Shown: piece by piece, positions 1 to 10,463 of the stretch
Position numbering within the stretch: position 1 is the stretch's first letter
How the letters are laid out: each line of letters starts with the position of its first letter
Assembly (NCBI GenBank): GCA_020747065.1
Contig: JAGMVK010000010.1
Span: forward strand, 496,001-560,000
From: Cadophora sp. MPI-SDFR-AT-0126
Lineage: Eukaryota > Ascomycota > Leotiomycetes > Helotiales > Ploettnerulaceae
Direction: 5' to 3'
Length of the DNA stretch: 64,000 bases
Program-made: the position numbers and the translations under genes
The notes under the pieces: model-generated
The model's database searches: none
Seen by the model: only the letters and a program-made list of their open reading frames with translations
Told to the model about the DNA's origin: nothing

Positions 1-178
1 ATGGTAGCCTGATGTTGTCAAACACCATGGATGAGGAAGGGAAAGGAGGGAGCACAAGTGCCGGCTCCGTGACCAGGCTGAGAGAATTGTGGCTGAGCGA
101 AGCGAAGGAGGTTTGTTGGTGTTTCAGCCCCTGTAAGTCCTTTCCAATGAAATCTTCCATCCTCTCATCCTTTGACAT
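1..178 (-). CDS. Possible 5' part of an unknown gene running off the left edge
   Basis: A minus-strand frame is open from an ATG at 178 to the window edge. In-frame sense codons also run upstream to about 239, where a TGA stops the frame. The peptide starts MSKDERMEDFIGKDLQ and then becomes rich in Ser, Leu and Pro. A short plus-strand ORF overlaps it, so strand choice is uncertain. I recognise no family. It may be the first exon of a gene that continues outside the window, or chance. Confidence 0.2.
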   Translation of the reverse strand, partial: MSKDERMEDFIGKDLQGLKHQQTSFASLSHNSLSLVTEPALVLPPFPSSSMVFDNIRLP

Positions 179-239
179 TGCTTCTAGCCACGATTTTCCC
201 AATTTTAACCGAGAATAGGCTTGTTCACATCATCTCTGG

Positions 240-1480
240 CGCCACTTCAGCCTTCTTCCCTCCACAGACTTACAGACACGTCCCTCAGTAACAGGTGCCG
301 GCAACAGGTCGAGCGTGTGCCGCAATTACTTTGTATACGTTCACAGCAGGAAGATTTCTACTCGGCTGAACTCGTAGGCGAGCCTATCTACAGAAATATC
401 TGGTCGACGATTAAGGCCCGTGCGAAACACCAAAGTCAAAGTACAAAAGAATTATTTTTATCCTACACAACGAAAGAAATTATATTCTATCTTCAACATT
501 ACTTTAATTTAAAAATAGTTGGTTTGATTGTACTAGGATTTTTTTTTATTTTTTATCTTTTATTAGTGTGTTATAAGAAGAAATGAAAGATTCTCGCCCT
601 TAGTAGACATCTCGTCAAAATCGAAGATATATCTCTGTCGTCCGCAGCGAGTATGTCAAAGCACTAGAAGCTTTGTTGTCCTGTGCTGATTTCTTGCAAC
701 TAAATTTTGCAATGCAATATATTAGTAAATAATACGTCTATCTCCCACAGACTGAGGAGAATTGGGCAATCTCCTCTGCCTACAATACAAACGACTTATC
801 AATAACTTTGCATTTTTCCAGACTCTGAGAACCCGATTAGCAACGCACGTCAATCGGTGCCGCTTTCTCAGAACCCGGAACCGAGACCTCTGATCCTATC
901 TTGTACATTCACGTCGCAGGATGCTGTGGTATATAAGATGTATACAATTGGGACCCAATGCCTGCTCTACTCTTATCTTTCCTTCGATTCCTATATATAT
1001 ACTTGGATCTATTCTACTGGATCTTCTGCCTCTCAGCATTTGAAAATTGTACAAATCATCTTTTTCATATGTGGTTAGCCAGTTGCAAGCCGGTGTCCTG
1101 TGCTAGAAGGCCGGGTGGGGGTTCGACAACATCGACGCTGCTCGAGGAATTTCTCTTCCATAAAGTCCCGATCCCGGAGCTCACAGCTGCATATTCGTTT
1201 CAGGACTCTTAATTGCTTCCTTTCTTATTAAATAGATAGCTAAAAGTACATTTCTTAACATGCCGTCCTGAAATGGCTTTCTGCTCGAGTGACTTTTGTT
1301 TATATTTTAGTAGGACTGTATCAGTTGTTGCCGTAAAAAACGAGGCTAATATCACGAAGTATTGATTAGAAAATGTATCCTGGTTTGAACAGTAGTATTC
1401 TCATGGTCTCCTATATGGAGGGGGAGCGAGCACCTGTACATATACATGGAGAGGTCTAAACATACCAATCCTCAAACTTT
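240..1480. other. Intergenic, no gene seen
   Basis: AT-rich sequence with several short overlapping ORFs in different frames, none with recognisable motifs or credible splice structure. A T-rich tract lies around 538-560. I see no RNA gene. Confidence 0.5.
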
Positions 1481-1489
1481 GCGACCGCA

Positions 1490-2038
1490 CGTCTGAATCG
1501 CCTTCAATATTTTTGTCCGAGCTGGACTGAGCCCTTCTTAAGTTCATCTCAATCCCTTCAAGATCGCTTAAACTGGACCAATCGCTTCACCCATCTTTAA
1601 TGCTCCTCAATTACTTCTCAAATCCCCTCTCAAGCCATCTCAATCGCTTCTCAATTTCCTCGCAGCCCTTTCTTAATTCCTTCTGAATTCCTTCTCGATC
1701 CTTGCTCGATCCCTCCTCAGTCTCTTCTTGATCCTTTCCAATCTCATCTCAAGCTTCCCCAATTGCTTCTCAACGTCCTCCCAATTCCTTCTCAACCCCT
1801 TCCTGATCTGTTCTTGATCCCTTCGCAACTCCTTCTCAATCTCTCCCCAATGCCCGACCATGAGACGATCGGTCTCTTTCGCCGTTTGGCAGCTAGAAGT
1901 ATTTGGTGTGTGAACGAGTTGTAAGAGCCGACAATTATGATAGGTCGTCGGTAGCCAAAATCGTATGAAAAGGGGAAATCGGGAGGCCAGAGAGCCAGAG
2001 AGTTTTTGTAGAGGAGCAGGCTTAGCTAGCTGTTGCAA
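1490..2038 (-). repeat. Degenerate short-period repeat, partly open as a charged helical ORF
   Basis: The plus strand from about 1490 to 1850 is built from imperfect copies of a short unit like CTTCTCAATCCCTTC, with a spacing near 15 nt. Read on the minus strand, 2038 to 1673 is open for 121 codons. Its second half repeats charged blocks such as EKELRRDQEQIRKGLRRN and ERIKKRLRRDRARIEK, which would form one long helix. Beyond 1673 the same repeat continues but is broken by stops. This looks like a decaying minisatellite or a repeat-containing gene remnant, not a working gene. The N-terminal half resembles no family known to me. Confidence 0.45.
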
Positions 2039-2049
2039 GCTATTGAAAT

Positions 2050-3202
2050 GCTAGAGAAGACACCTTGCAGAGAAAGATGCAGAGGGAGGCTGTCTGAAGA
2101 TCTTGTTAGCGGTGTAGGATTAAGTTTCAGATAAGAGAGCTCATGAGGGAAGATGCACTAAGGCAGTCAATCTTCATGCTGGGTGCGGCTTGATTGTGTG
2201 GAAACCCGAATATGAGGAAGCAGAGGCCGTAAGAGCTCGGCATGTTGCAGGAGAAGCTGGTGTTGGAGACAGGTTGATAACGTACATTCCGCGGCGTTGT
2301 GGATACTGCAATCTGCGGAGGTTGAGGGTGTTGGTAGCGACAGCAGCCAGCTGGACCGTAAGCCATAAAAGAAGATGGGTTTGGTGTTATATCAATGGTG
2401 TGGATTTCGTGAGCTGTAGGAGGTGTATGTACCGATGGTCTCGCGATGAAAGTGTAGATGCTCGTATGGTGCAAGAGAATGCAGTCCAGGTAGTAGGACA
2501 TCGATGAAGGATGGTAGAGGTGCGAGGAGGTTGATCGAAGAGAACAAGGAGGAATGTTTTGTCACTTTCCACTGCCAGAGGAGCCTCGAAACCAGATGAG
2601 TCCCATCCACACCACAACAGACCCGCCAGCATGAGACGATCGGTTTTTTCCGATGACTCCAAGGACTTTTCCCTTGAAGCCACCTTTTTTTTTTTTTGAT
2701 TTTCTGTCGCTTTTAACGCTGTTGTCCCACCCACCAACCCCAAACAGAACACACCATTACCCAAAACCCAAACTCCAGACGCCAGACAAAAGGAAAAGGC
2801 TTTGGCAGCCTACACTCGTAGGACCGCGCCATGATGGGTACGCGCGCGGAGCAGAGGAAGAATGCCTAAAAGCACCCTCGGAACGAATGGCTTCGAGAGC
2901 CCCCTTCCCTGATAGGACCCAAGCTTGCGCCTGTTGCCGTTAGGTTTTGCGTATTTTGTCCATATTTGTATATTTCAATGTAAATTTGGTGTGAAGAGAA
3001 AAGAAGGAAAGGGAACGGGAATCTGGGAAGAGGGGTCTTGTCTGCTTCAAAGCTAGCATCGAGGGAAGGGACGATACGTTGGGAGAGTACCCTCATTCTA
3101 AATCGCACCTTCCATTATGTGTACAAGCTTGGAACCTATCCTAGCCAATAGGTAAGTTCGCTGAACTGTAGGTAACATTCGGATAGTAGAATCCATTCCC
3201 CT
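2050..3202. other. Intergenic with short ORFs on both strands
   Basis: Overlapping ORFs of about 100-125 codons lie on opposite strands around 2127-2764, without motifs or clear introns. A 15-base word at 2630-2644 repeats one at 1859-1873 in the same orientation. I see no supported gene. Confidence 0.4.
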
Positions 3203-3502
3203 TCAGGGCTTTCCACCAAAGGCCGAGGACAGCTTCTTGAACTTTTCTCTATCCGAACCCATTTCCGCATTGAGATCTCGAGAAACCAGGCGCTGCTTCT
3301 GAATGTCTCGATCGATATCACCGATACTAGCTCTCATCGCATTATTTTTCCTTTCCCTGCCACAGACAGTTAATTTTTGCATTTAAAATAACCAAGCAGA
3401 GCAAGTGACTTACAGAGAATTGTTCATGGCACCCAACAATGTCGCCAGCCACGCAACCCAGTAAATAGCGTTGGAATATCTCAGCGCCGTGACACGAGGC
3501 AT
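3203..3502 (-). CDS. Small membrane-anchored protein, 80 aa, two exons
   Basis: Exons 3502-3414 and 3356-3203 are joined over a 57-nt intron with donor GTAAGT and acceptor GCAG. Total length is 243 nt with a stop, and the frame is kept. The product starts MPRVTALRYSNAIYWVAWL. Residues about 9-28 form one hydrophobic segment (IYWVAWLATLLGAM), followed by a charged helix that begins LERKNNAMRAS and ends in AFGGKP. I do not recognise the family; a single-pass membrane protein with a coiled tail is the visible architecture. It lies 64 nt downstream of a similarly built gene at 3567-3796, with an intron of the same phase just before the same ERK motif. No homology search was possible. Confidence 0.55.
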
Positions 3503-3566
3503 GTCTTCGGTTCTGTGTAGAAACACACAACTGCAGAAGTGTAGTTTGACGGTCCGCTTCAGAAGA

Positions 3567-3796
3567 TTAATTTTCTCCGTTCCCTCGTAGGGTATCGAGA
3601 ATCGACGTTTTCGTACCCAAAGTTTCCTTCAGAGATTTCCGCTCAATAAACCTACATCTTCGTTAGCAAGATAATTTCAAGCTTCCAAAGAGAGGGGTAC
3701 GTACAATCGAACTGTTGTTGCAATCTGGAGCGAGGCTCCTAGTGCAGCGACCCCAAAGATGATCTTATTGAGTCGGAAATTGTTAGGGGAAGGCAT
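3567..3796 (-). CDS. Small membrane-anchored protein, 58 aa, likely paralogue of its neighbour
   Basis: Exons 3796-3705 and 3651-3567 sum to 177 nt including TAA. The 53-nt intron has donor GTACGT and acceptor GTAG. The product starts MPSPNNFRLNKIIFGVAAL, has one hydrophobic segment at residues about 12-29, then LFIERKSLKETLGTKTS and a short polar tail. The intron interrupts a Leu codon after its second base right before the (F/I)ERK motif, exactly as in the gene at 3203-3502. Shared layout, intron phase and motif suggest a tandem duplication, although the hydrophobic parts have diverged. An alternative is one gene with a skipped stop exon; the two separate ATGs and stops argue against it. 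Confidence 0.5.
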
Positions 3797-4423
3797 GGAA
3801 ATTTTATTCTGTAATGTTGAAGAGTTCGAGCTGTGATACGATCAATCCGAAGGATAGAGTGCAAGCTGGTTACTTTATAGTAGTGTGCTCGTAGCTAGTC
3901 AGTCGAAATGTCGAGTTTGAAACTTCTGGTCCGAAACGTCATCCCATGCTTGATCTATCTTAGCATGTTGACAATCATCGGAGCCGAAGCTCGGCTTACT
4001 TGCAGGATCCGCGACGTGAGACTTTGACTATCTATCACGGGTGAATAAAAGATGACAAGGCTATCAATAGAAATAAAAGCAATGGGATCTTAAAAGACAA
4101 ACAACTGGCTAAGCATCAAGCACATTCTGGCACCCTGTCGCAGGCTCCCTTTTCGCGATGCAGGCAAGAGTCTTTAAGTAAGGTAGCGCGAAGACTTTTG
4201 CCATGTGAGCTTCGACGTTAAGTTGGCGCCTATTAAGGTCATTCCTCACACAAATAAACTGTTCTGCTAATATTATCACAACAACTTGATATCAAATAGC
4301 TGAGATGTGTAATTCTAATTCTACGAATTCCACTTTCATGACAACACTCGATCCTCTCATCTACTCGTCAAAGTCGCCTTCCCCACACGCCCGCTCTCCA
4401 AATCCTTACAGTATCCCCGTTCG
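3797..4423. other. Intergenic, no gene seen
   Basis: This stretch lies between two minus-strand small genes and would hold the promoter of the 58-aa gene. A short plus-strand ORF at 4305-4505 overlaps the 3' exon of the next gene and has no features of its own. Confidence 0.5.
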
Positions 4424-5072
4424 TTACAAGGAGGAGGGTGTAGGGATGCGTGGCAAGGACGGATTGCGAAACCGACGAACAACGTTCACTAGTCTTGGAC
4501 TTTGACTTCGACGATGTCTAGTCTCCCAATGAACCTCGAAACAGCGCCCGTCGCTATCCACGCCTCCGCTAACAGTGCAAGTGCAGTAACTGGGCTCATG
4601 GAAGGATAAATTAGCATTGCTTTTTGTAAGAGACCTTTGAGACAAGACAAGATATGTTCCAAGAGATAACGTAATTATCAAAGCAAGTCTGAGAGAAGGA
4701 GGGGCCTCATAAACAAACCACTTACGAAGTTCCGTGCGCAAGGCAGCCTTCTCGCAGGATAACCTTCCTCTTGACACCATTAGGCTGGACAATGACATCA
4801 GGATCAACTAATGGTTGTGGTCGTTTTCTGCATTCGTCGCAGTGAGCATGGAGAGATCCATAATACTCTGTTTTGGTTGCAATGAAGTTTATCTTAGGTT
4901 CTTGCGAGGGGTTCTGTTGCTCCTTGGACTTCTTTCCGAATGATTTTTGTTTTGTTTTTCGTATCGATGTCTGTACGTTATGGAGGGTTCCGCTTTGTCT
5001 ATTTCCCTCGGTTACACTGGCTTTCTCATCCTGGCTTTGCACCCGGGTGGTACTGGTGGAATCGGGAGTCAT
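4424..5072 (-). CDS. Hypothetical 170-aa protein with paired cysteines
   Basis: Exons 5072-4726 and 4589-4424 are joined over a 136-nt intron (donor GTAAGT, acceptor CCAG) and sum to 513 nt including TAA. The first 70 residues are Ser/Thr/Gln/Lys-rich and probably disordered. The middle and C-terminal part carries HCDECRKRP (about residues 77-85), then GCLAHGTSYCTCTVSGG and a later Cys, giving a C-x2-C ... C ... C-x-C ... C layout that could bind metal or form disulphides. The intron sits between GTS and YC, inside this region, which supports the model. There is no signal peptide. The basic C-terminus ends TPSSL. I do not recognise the family; an upstream exon is possible. Confidence 0.45.
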
Positions 5073-5623
5073 TTCCGCGGTTTGTGGAGAGACGATGTGG
5101 TAGTGGTTATCGACGAGAGCTTGGAGTTACATTAATTCCAGGACGATTGGGCAACCCAGTCCAATCTAGTCCAAATCACAAGGCTGCGTGCATGCTAGCC
5201 AGAAGCAGATAGTGCGGGGCCTATTGGCTAGTTTCGATGGCTTCGATCTTCGCCGAAGAGGTGAAGATTAGTGTAGAGCATACTAAGAAGCGGGATTCTT
5301 CAATCCGAGCTCGCTGAGGATTTGCATCGAGCTCAAATAGACGTGGAATATGGTAAAGAAAGCCAGGGCTTGAAGGTACAGTGTGAATGGCAACATGAAG
5401 TCCCCTGCAGTGGCTTACAGATTCTTGGTAGTTTGTTTGATATTCGTATCTACAACCTCACATTATGAGCCCTGCCGAACCTTGTACGGGTTGCATTCTA
5501 CAATGCGCTTCAACCAGAAAATATAGATTCATAATCAAAATCACATTTACTGTCTACCCTCCTCTTCTGCATGCCCAAGTACCTTCCCATTATGCAAAGA
5601 TAGGATAACATTCAAAACCACTG
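5073..5623. other. Intergenic, no gene seen
   Basis: This stretch lies between the Cys-rich gene's 5' side and the transporter's 3' end. Overlapping short plus-strand ORFs at 4873-5212 are frame shadows over the first exon and flank. Confidence 0.5.
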
Positions 5624-7246
5624 TCACTTTCCACCTTTCTCAGATACATTCCCATGATTACCGGATGCAAATTCCTCGTGGTGTCCAATATTTACAGCCT
5701 TCTCGGCATAAACGTCCAGTTGCATCTCTCTCATGGCATTGACTCCAGAAGTGAGAGAGTCTGGGCCGTCAAAGATCTCCGCCACCTCCTCAAGAGCCTT
5801 CCCTTTGGTCTCGGGGAAGAAGAAGTAGATGAGCGTGAAGTTGATGCCGATGACGACGCACCAAACAATGTAGTAGCGCCACGCGATGGCGTCCATGGCA
5901 ACGGGATTGGCGAAACTATTGTAGAGTCCGGCAAGGTTTCCAGTCAATTGGTAGAGCATGGATGCCTTGGAACGTAGAGAATAGGGCACAACTTCCATGA
6001 TGTAGGTGGGAGCCACAGGTGAGCAGAGGTGATAGCAGAGACCGAAGATGAAGATCATCACCAGGACGCCAGCAGCCAGGCCATGGTCTTTGAAGTGGCG
6101 ATCCTGGTTCAGGGCAGACAGTATGGTCCAAAGGATATATGAACCGCCCATGCCACCCATTCCACAAAGAAAGAGACGGCGACGACCAACTCTGTCAACG
6201 AGGGTGGCAGCGAAGAGGGCAGTCAAGAAACTCCAAAGTGACAGACACCCATTGATAATGAGCTGGGTACGGTGATTGGTGATACCAATCGTGACCAGGA
6301 CCTTGGCGAGGTAGTAAGAAGTGAGGGCATTGCCGGACCACTGCAGCATAGCTGGGATGAAGAGGGCGATAAAGAGACGGTGTCGCATGCCCTTGGTGGC
6401 GATCCATTGAGACCAGCTAGACATCTTTTGCAGCTTCTCCATCTCCAGAGTTGCAGTGATCTCGGCCATCTCGAAGCGGACCAGTCTGGAGTCGGCATCC
6501 CCATCAGCGTGATATTTGATCAGCATATCCAAGGCTTCCTGCCGACGATTGTTGTAGATGAGCCATCTGGGAGACTCCGGCGCAAACAAGCTAAGGACTG
6601 CCTGAATGAGGGAGAAGAAGCATTGAAGCACACTCGGAATTCTCCAGGACCATGAGGATCCTGTCATCTTGAAGGTCCCATACGTGACCCATGCAGCAAT
6701 GAGTGAGCCGAGGGACCACGTAGTGAGATAGAACGACACCAGCTTGCCTCGATGCTCGGGGTATGCAACCTCACTCAACAACGGAGGCGCTGCGGTAGCC
6801 ACTATACCGAGACCAAAGCCGACGAGGAAACGTGCGGCGACGAACATGCCATAGTTGGTTGATGCCGTTTGCACAATGGACCCGATGATGATGATGGTAG
6901 ATCCACCACAGATAGGGTACCGACGACCGAAACGCTCACAAAGCTGTGAGGATACCAGGACCGAGATTAGGATGCCACCGGTGGGTCCAAAAGTCATGGC
7001 TCCCAGTCGAGTGCCAGTCGGCTTACCGAAGAATGCCTGCCATTGGGGAAGGGACTGCATGCCATTTAGCATACTACTGTCGAAACCCGAGGCGATCTGG
7101 GTGAGCAGAGCGCACAACATCAGAAAGTTGAGCTTGACGAGGCCGGCAGTTTTATACCATGGCTTTGTGCGCTTTGGGAGAACATCCTGGAGCGATAAGC
7201 CTTCAAAGTCGTCCGGGCGGCGGGAGACTTCCGAGACGTCTGCCAT
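5624..7246 (-). CDS. MFS sugar transporter (hexose/lactose permease type)
   Basis: An uninterrupted 540-codon ORF codes for a 12-helix major facilitator of the sugar porter family, expected in the plasma membrane as a sugar/H+ symporter. Family signatures are visible: GFDSSMLNGMQSLPQW in helix 1, GRRYPICGG after helix 2, RFLVGFGLGI in helix 4, PESPRWLI before the central loop, DRVGRRRLF after helix 8 and FFPETKGKALEEV after helix 12. The length is normal for the family. The sequence resembles fungal lactose permease/hexose transporter groups more than high-affinity glucose carriers, but substrate cannot be read from sequence. Upstream at 7588-7640 lies a cluster of CreA-type CTGGGG sites, suggesting carbon catabolite repression. 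Confidence 0.9.
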   Translation of the reverse strand: MADVSEVSRRPDDFEGLSLQDVLPKRTKPWYKTAGLVKLNFLMLCALLTQIASGFDSSMLNGMQSLPQWQAFFGKPTGTRLGAMTFGPTGGILISVLVSSQLCERFGRRYPICGGSTIIIIGSIVQTASTNYGMFVAARFLVGFGLGIVATAAPPLLSEVAYPEHRGKLVSFYLTTWSLGSLIAAWVTYGTFKMTGSSWSWRIPSVLQCFFSLIQAVLSLFAPESPRWLIYNNRRQEALDMLIKYHADGDADSRLVRFEMAEITATLEMEKLQKMSSWSQWIATKGMRHRLFIALFIPAMLQWSGNALTSYYLAKVLVTIGITNHRTQLIINGCLSLWSFLTALFAATLVDRVGRRRLFLCGMGGMGGSYILWTILSALNQDRHFKDHGLAAGVLVMIFIFGLCYHLCSPVAPTYIMEVVPYSLRSKASMLYQLTGNLAGLYNSFANPVAMDAIAWRYYIVWCVVIGINFTLIYFFFPETKGKALEEVAEIFDGPDSLTSGVNAMREMQLDVYAEKAVNIGHHEEFASGNHGNVSEKGGK

Positions 7247-7587
7247 GGCGAGCGAGTTGTACGCGAGACACCGAGGAACGTGGTGGAAGAGGCAACGAAG
7301 ATGAGAAAAGATGTTTTGATAGGATTGACAATTGTCGTATCCAGTGCCCGTTGGGTTGAGGGGGTGGTGGTGGTGGAACCATGCCTTTATACAGTGCTTG
7401 CTCGCTCGTTGATTTACCTAGCCATGCTTGATTGAGTGCGCGGGGGTGGCACGCGGATGAAGTCGAAGCGAAGCTGGCCAAATTCGGTTGTGGTCTCCGT
7501 GAGCGATAGCAGAGAAGTCCAATACAGGAGGACAGGAGTATCCCTCCCAATCAGAAGACACGGGGTTGGACGGGGGAAAATGGAAGT

Positions 7588-7640
7588 CTGGGGTTCTGGG
7601 GTCTGGGGTGTAAGCCTTGTGGCGCGTGGTGGATCTGGGG
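7588..7640 (-). promoter_or_regulatory. Cluster of four CreA-like sites upstream of the sugar transporter
   Basis: CTGGGG occurs at 7588-7593, 7596-7601, 7603-7608 and 7635-7640, about 340-390 bp upstream of the transporter ATG. The known CreA/Cre1 consensus is SYGGRG, and tandem sites are what usually matters. Binding is inferred, not shown. Confidence 0.45.
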
Positions 7641-7649
7641 AACCCGCTG

Positions 7650-8640
7650 TGCCAAGTAGTAGCCAATACAATCCACGTCCTCCGCGCCGCAAGGAACAAG
7701 CGAGACGGGCGATGGGATATGTTGTGAAGGACAGCGGAGGTGACTTATCCCGGTGCCCGGATTCCGGGGAATCTATACCCGAGCCTTCGTCCGACGCCCG
7801 GAAATCACAAGCTCGATTGCTTTGGTAGTCAACTATTGGAGATATCGGGACCGGGGGGCGTCGTTCAAATTGCAGACTGGTGGCCGATGATGCCCGATTG
7901 TTCGGTATCGTCCTGGAGGAAACACGAGCCGGTAAGTCGAGAACGGCTGCTGCTTCCCGTCACCTTCGGTGATGGCGTGCACTCATGATAGCCTGGGATA
8001 GGATTTACGTGGAGCTCACGACGGCTATCTGTCAGATCAAGTGATGGAACAGTGCAATGAATCTGTTCATGATACACATTCAGTCTAAGGAAAAGAATTC
8101 CCCTATCCTTAGATTGAAACATGCTCAACTTTCTTGAACACATATTGTAACCAAACAAGACCATTTCCGTCGCATCCTCAGATCAGTCGATTAGCAATTG
8201 GGTGGGTAACCAATGTCTAATACCTGCTGTTGTATGTTTTTGCCTTTTCTGCCCAAGTCTTTCGGTGTTCAGACTCAAAACCGTGTGAGAACCGCCTCAG
8301 CTGAGTTCAAGTCCACAAAGATCTTGCTGAAAATGACAATATGTGCTTAGTCAAAGTTGGTCTCTCGAGTTTGCGGGCGTACGTAGTCTCACCTCTCTCC
8401 CAAAGGAACCTTGTTGCGACGAATGACTTTCCTGCCATGACCTCAATGATGGTACCAGACATCAATAGAAAAGAAAGCCGAAATGCTTAGAAACTGGCAC
8501 AAATAGGTCATTGAGCAGAAAGAGAGTGTCTTGCGTAGTCGCCCTAATCACCCAAGCTGCTGTGGTACGAATGATCAAGCAGTAGGCGTACGACCGGACA
8601 AGGACTCTGAAGGTTTTTGATGTTCTCGAAAAATCCAGTA
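7650..8640. other. Intergenic, no gene seen
   Basis: This is the transporter promoter side and flank. It contains only short unsupported ORFs. Confidence 0.4.
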
Positions 8641-8653
8641 CAAATCAGGTAAG

Positions 8654-8941
8654 TTGCCATGCGCCAACCATGGACAATTGAGAGCCTTACGGACTCGACT
8701 CCAGAATAATTGTCGCGGAGTGGCCGACGAATACGACTTCCCTTTGACTGATGAGCAACGGGAAGAGCTATCAAAAAAGAGACTGCTTCAAAGTGTCCTT
8801 GAAGCTAGGGGAATGATACTTGATACGTCATCCTGGGTCAGGAATCTGTTCGAGGACTTCAATTTGTTTCTCGGAACTGCCATAACCAGCATTGTACGAG
8901 AAAGCTGGGAGATCGTGGCCAGCTGCTTTGCCAAGGAATAG
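8654..8941 (+). other. Open frame without recognised function
   Basis: A 95-codon plus-strand ORF includes the acidic, helix-like stretch DEQREELSKKRLLQSVLEAR and ends CFAKE. A minus-strand ORF overlaps it (8788-9033). It may be a coding remnant; a GTAAGT at about 8650 could be a donor from an upstream exon that I cannot define. I assign no function. Confidence 0.2.
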
Positions 8942-9057
8942 ATATGACTTTTACAATATCTAGACAAAATGGACCAGGAATTGAGTATTTGTAAGTATTC
9001 CCATAATGTTGACAAGCGGACGATTCCATTCAAGGCTCATGAATAATATTAGGAGGC

Positions 9058-9525
9058 TCAACGACTGGTGACAAGCCAAGCATTACGGAGCTTGGATCGA
9101 CTTCCATCCTTGACACCTTCAACACCACCATGAAGAACGTCCTTCAATCTATGATGAGAAAGTTCTTCGATTTCCTGTGTTGATACCCCGATATGGTAAG
9201 CGAGAGGATGTTCAGAGTTGTTTTCTTGGCGCAGTCGTCTGCCGAGGGCATTTCGGGGGCCAGCACCATCAACAATAGATTTTTGTATGAGAGGGACAGT
9301 CTCAGCCAAAGGCGGAATTACAGCTAGTCTAGTCTTTGGGCGTTATCGTGCATGTACAAAATGACTCGGGATGATTGCGAATTCCCCACAGGCAAACAAT
9401 TGGCGAATGCCGATCTGCTGCTGATGTATGACGGAGTGAAGAGAAGATGAATTTTCTCTTGCCCTTTCATGCACAAACTTCAAGTTCGAACACTTTCGAA
9501 TTTTGGAACTCCACGAAAGATGTAT
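9058..9525 (-). pseudogene. Decayed coding remnant interrupted by a stop
   Basis: Read on the minus strand from about 9525, one frame runs for roughly 155 codons with a single internal TAA at 9343-9345. The frame contains protein-like stretches: IRQLFACGEFAIIPSHFVH before the stop, and after it TVPLIQKSIVDGAGPRNALG, RRLRQENNSEHPLAYHIG and VSTQEIEELSHHRLKDV. A neighbouring frame just upstream (SFVEFQNSKVFELEVCA) ends in a stop and would join by a frameshift. The pattern suggests a formerly coding region with at least one nonsense change and one shift. I cannot name the family. Confidence 0.35.
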
Positions 9526-9559
9526 GAGCGGATGACTAATTTCTCATAAGCGCAAACGG

Positions 9560-10463
9560 GCTCACAATGCATCGCCTTCCGCTTGGCTTTACCTTCGTAG
9601 ATAAAATATGTATGCTTTCTTTCGTTTTTTCCGACTCATAACAAAATCCCGCCGACTCACGAGTGGTGGTTCCATGCCATAGAAACTTAGACAGTGTTTG
9701 CGCGCAAAGGCACTTCTCGCTTGATAGATCTGATAAGTCCGTTTCCGAATCTAAATATTCTTAGGGGCGAAACATGGAGTCTTCCAGAGGGGTGGTCGGC
9801 TCTGAGTGGTGCAAAATACAGTGCCCGCGTGGAAACCCTGTGATCCACATCGTCGGACCCAAATTAAGCTTCGTCACAAAGCTTGTGCACTCTTAGCGAA
9901 TTATTCCGCCTCTCAAATTTCATGGCGTTTTGAGGGGAAGCGAGTGTGGATCTGTTTGTTTGAGATTGACTGCTGCATGCGTACATCAGATGAACCCCTT
10001 GTAGTGGACATTGGGGAATTGCGATGCACGATAGAAAGTGACCATTTTGTACTTGTCAGATTTGGAACCTGTTTCCGATCACTACTAAGAGAGCTGGTGT
10101 TTTCTTTGCACTTCCCCGCTATTTTCGAGATTTTTCTAGATGGTCCTGAGCTCTCTTCGTGTAGCTCGATTGGTGGCTATGAAGTTTCTCCGCAACTGGC
10201 TCCAAAGACTGAGAGCGAGACTCCGAGCGTTGTGGAGAAATACGTTCGGGCATCGAACGGATCATTTCACACACATTCGAAAATGGATATTGAAGGGTCA
10301 AATGCTATCAATCATGGGCCAAGGACGCGTGTACAATGAAATGTTTACCCCTCATCTATTACAATTCAAGATCTAACAGCATGTATAAGAACAACCGACT
10401 TGGCACTGTCTTGGCTTCCCAAAGCAGACGCCCTTCAATATTCAATTATCCCTCCAAGACGCC
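9560..10463. other. Intergenic upstream of the polygalacturonase
   Basis: A plus-strand ORF at 9806-10339 has no motif and mixed composition, and I treat it as chance. The stretch probably contains the polygalacturonase promoter. Confidence 0.4.

Noticed and set aside
221..586. 121-codon plus-strand ORF with hydrophobic C-terminus
   Set aside because: The hydrophobic end is coded by an AT-rich tract and no motif or splice context supports it.
9806..10339. 177-codon plus-strand ORF upstream of the polygalacturonase
   Set aside because: No domain, mixed composition and overlapping ORFs in other frames; more likely promoter sequence.
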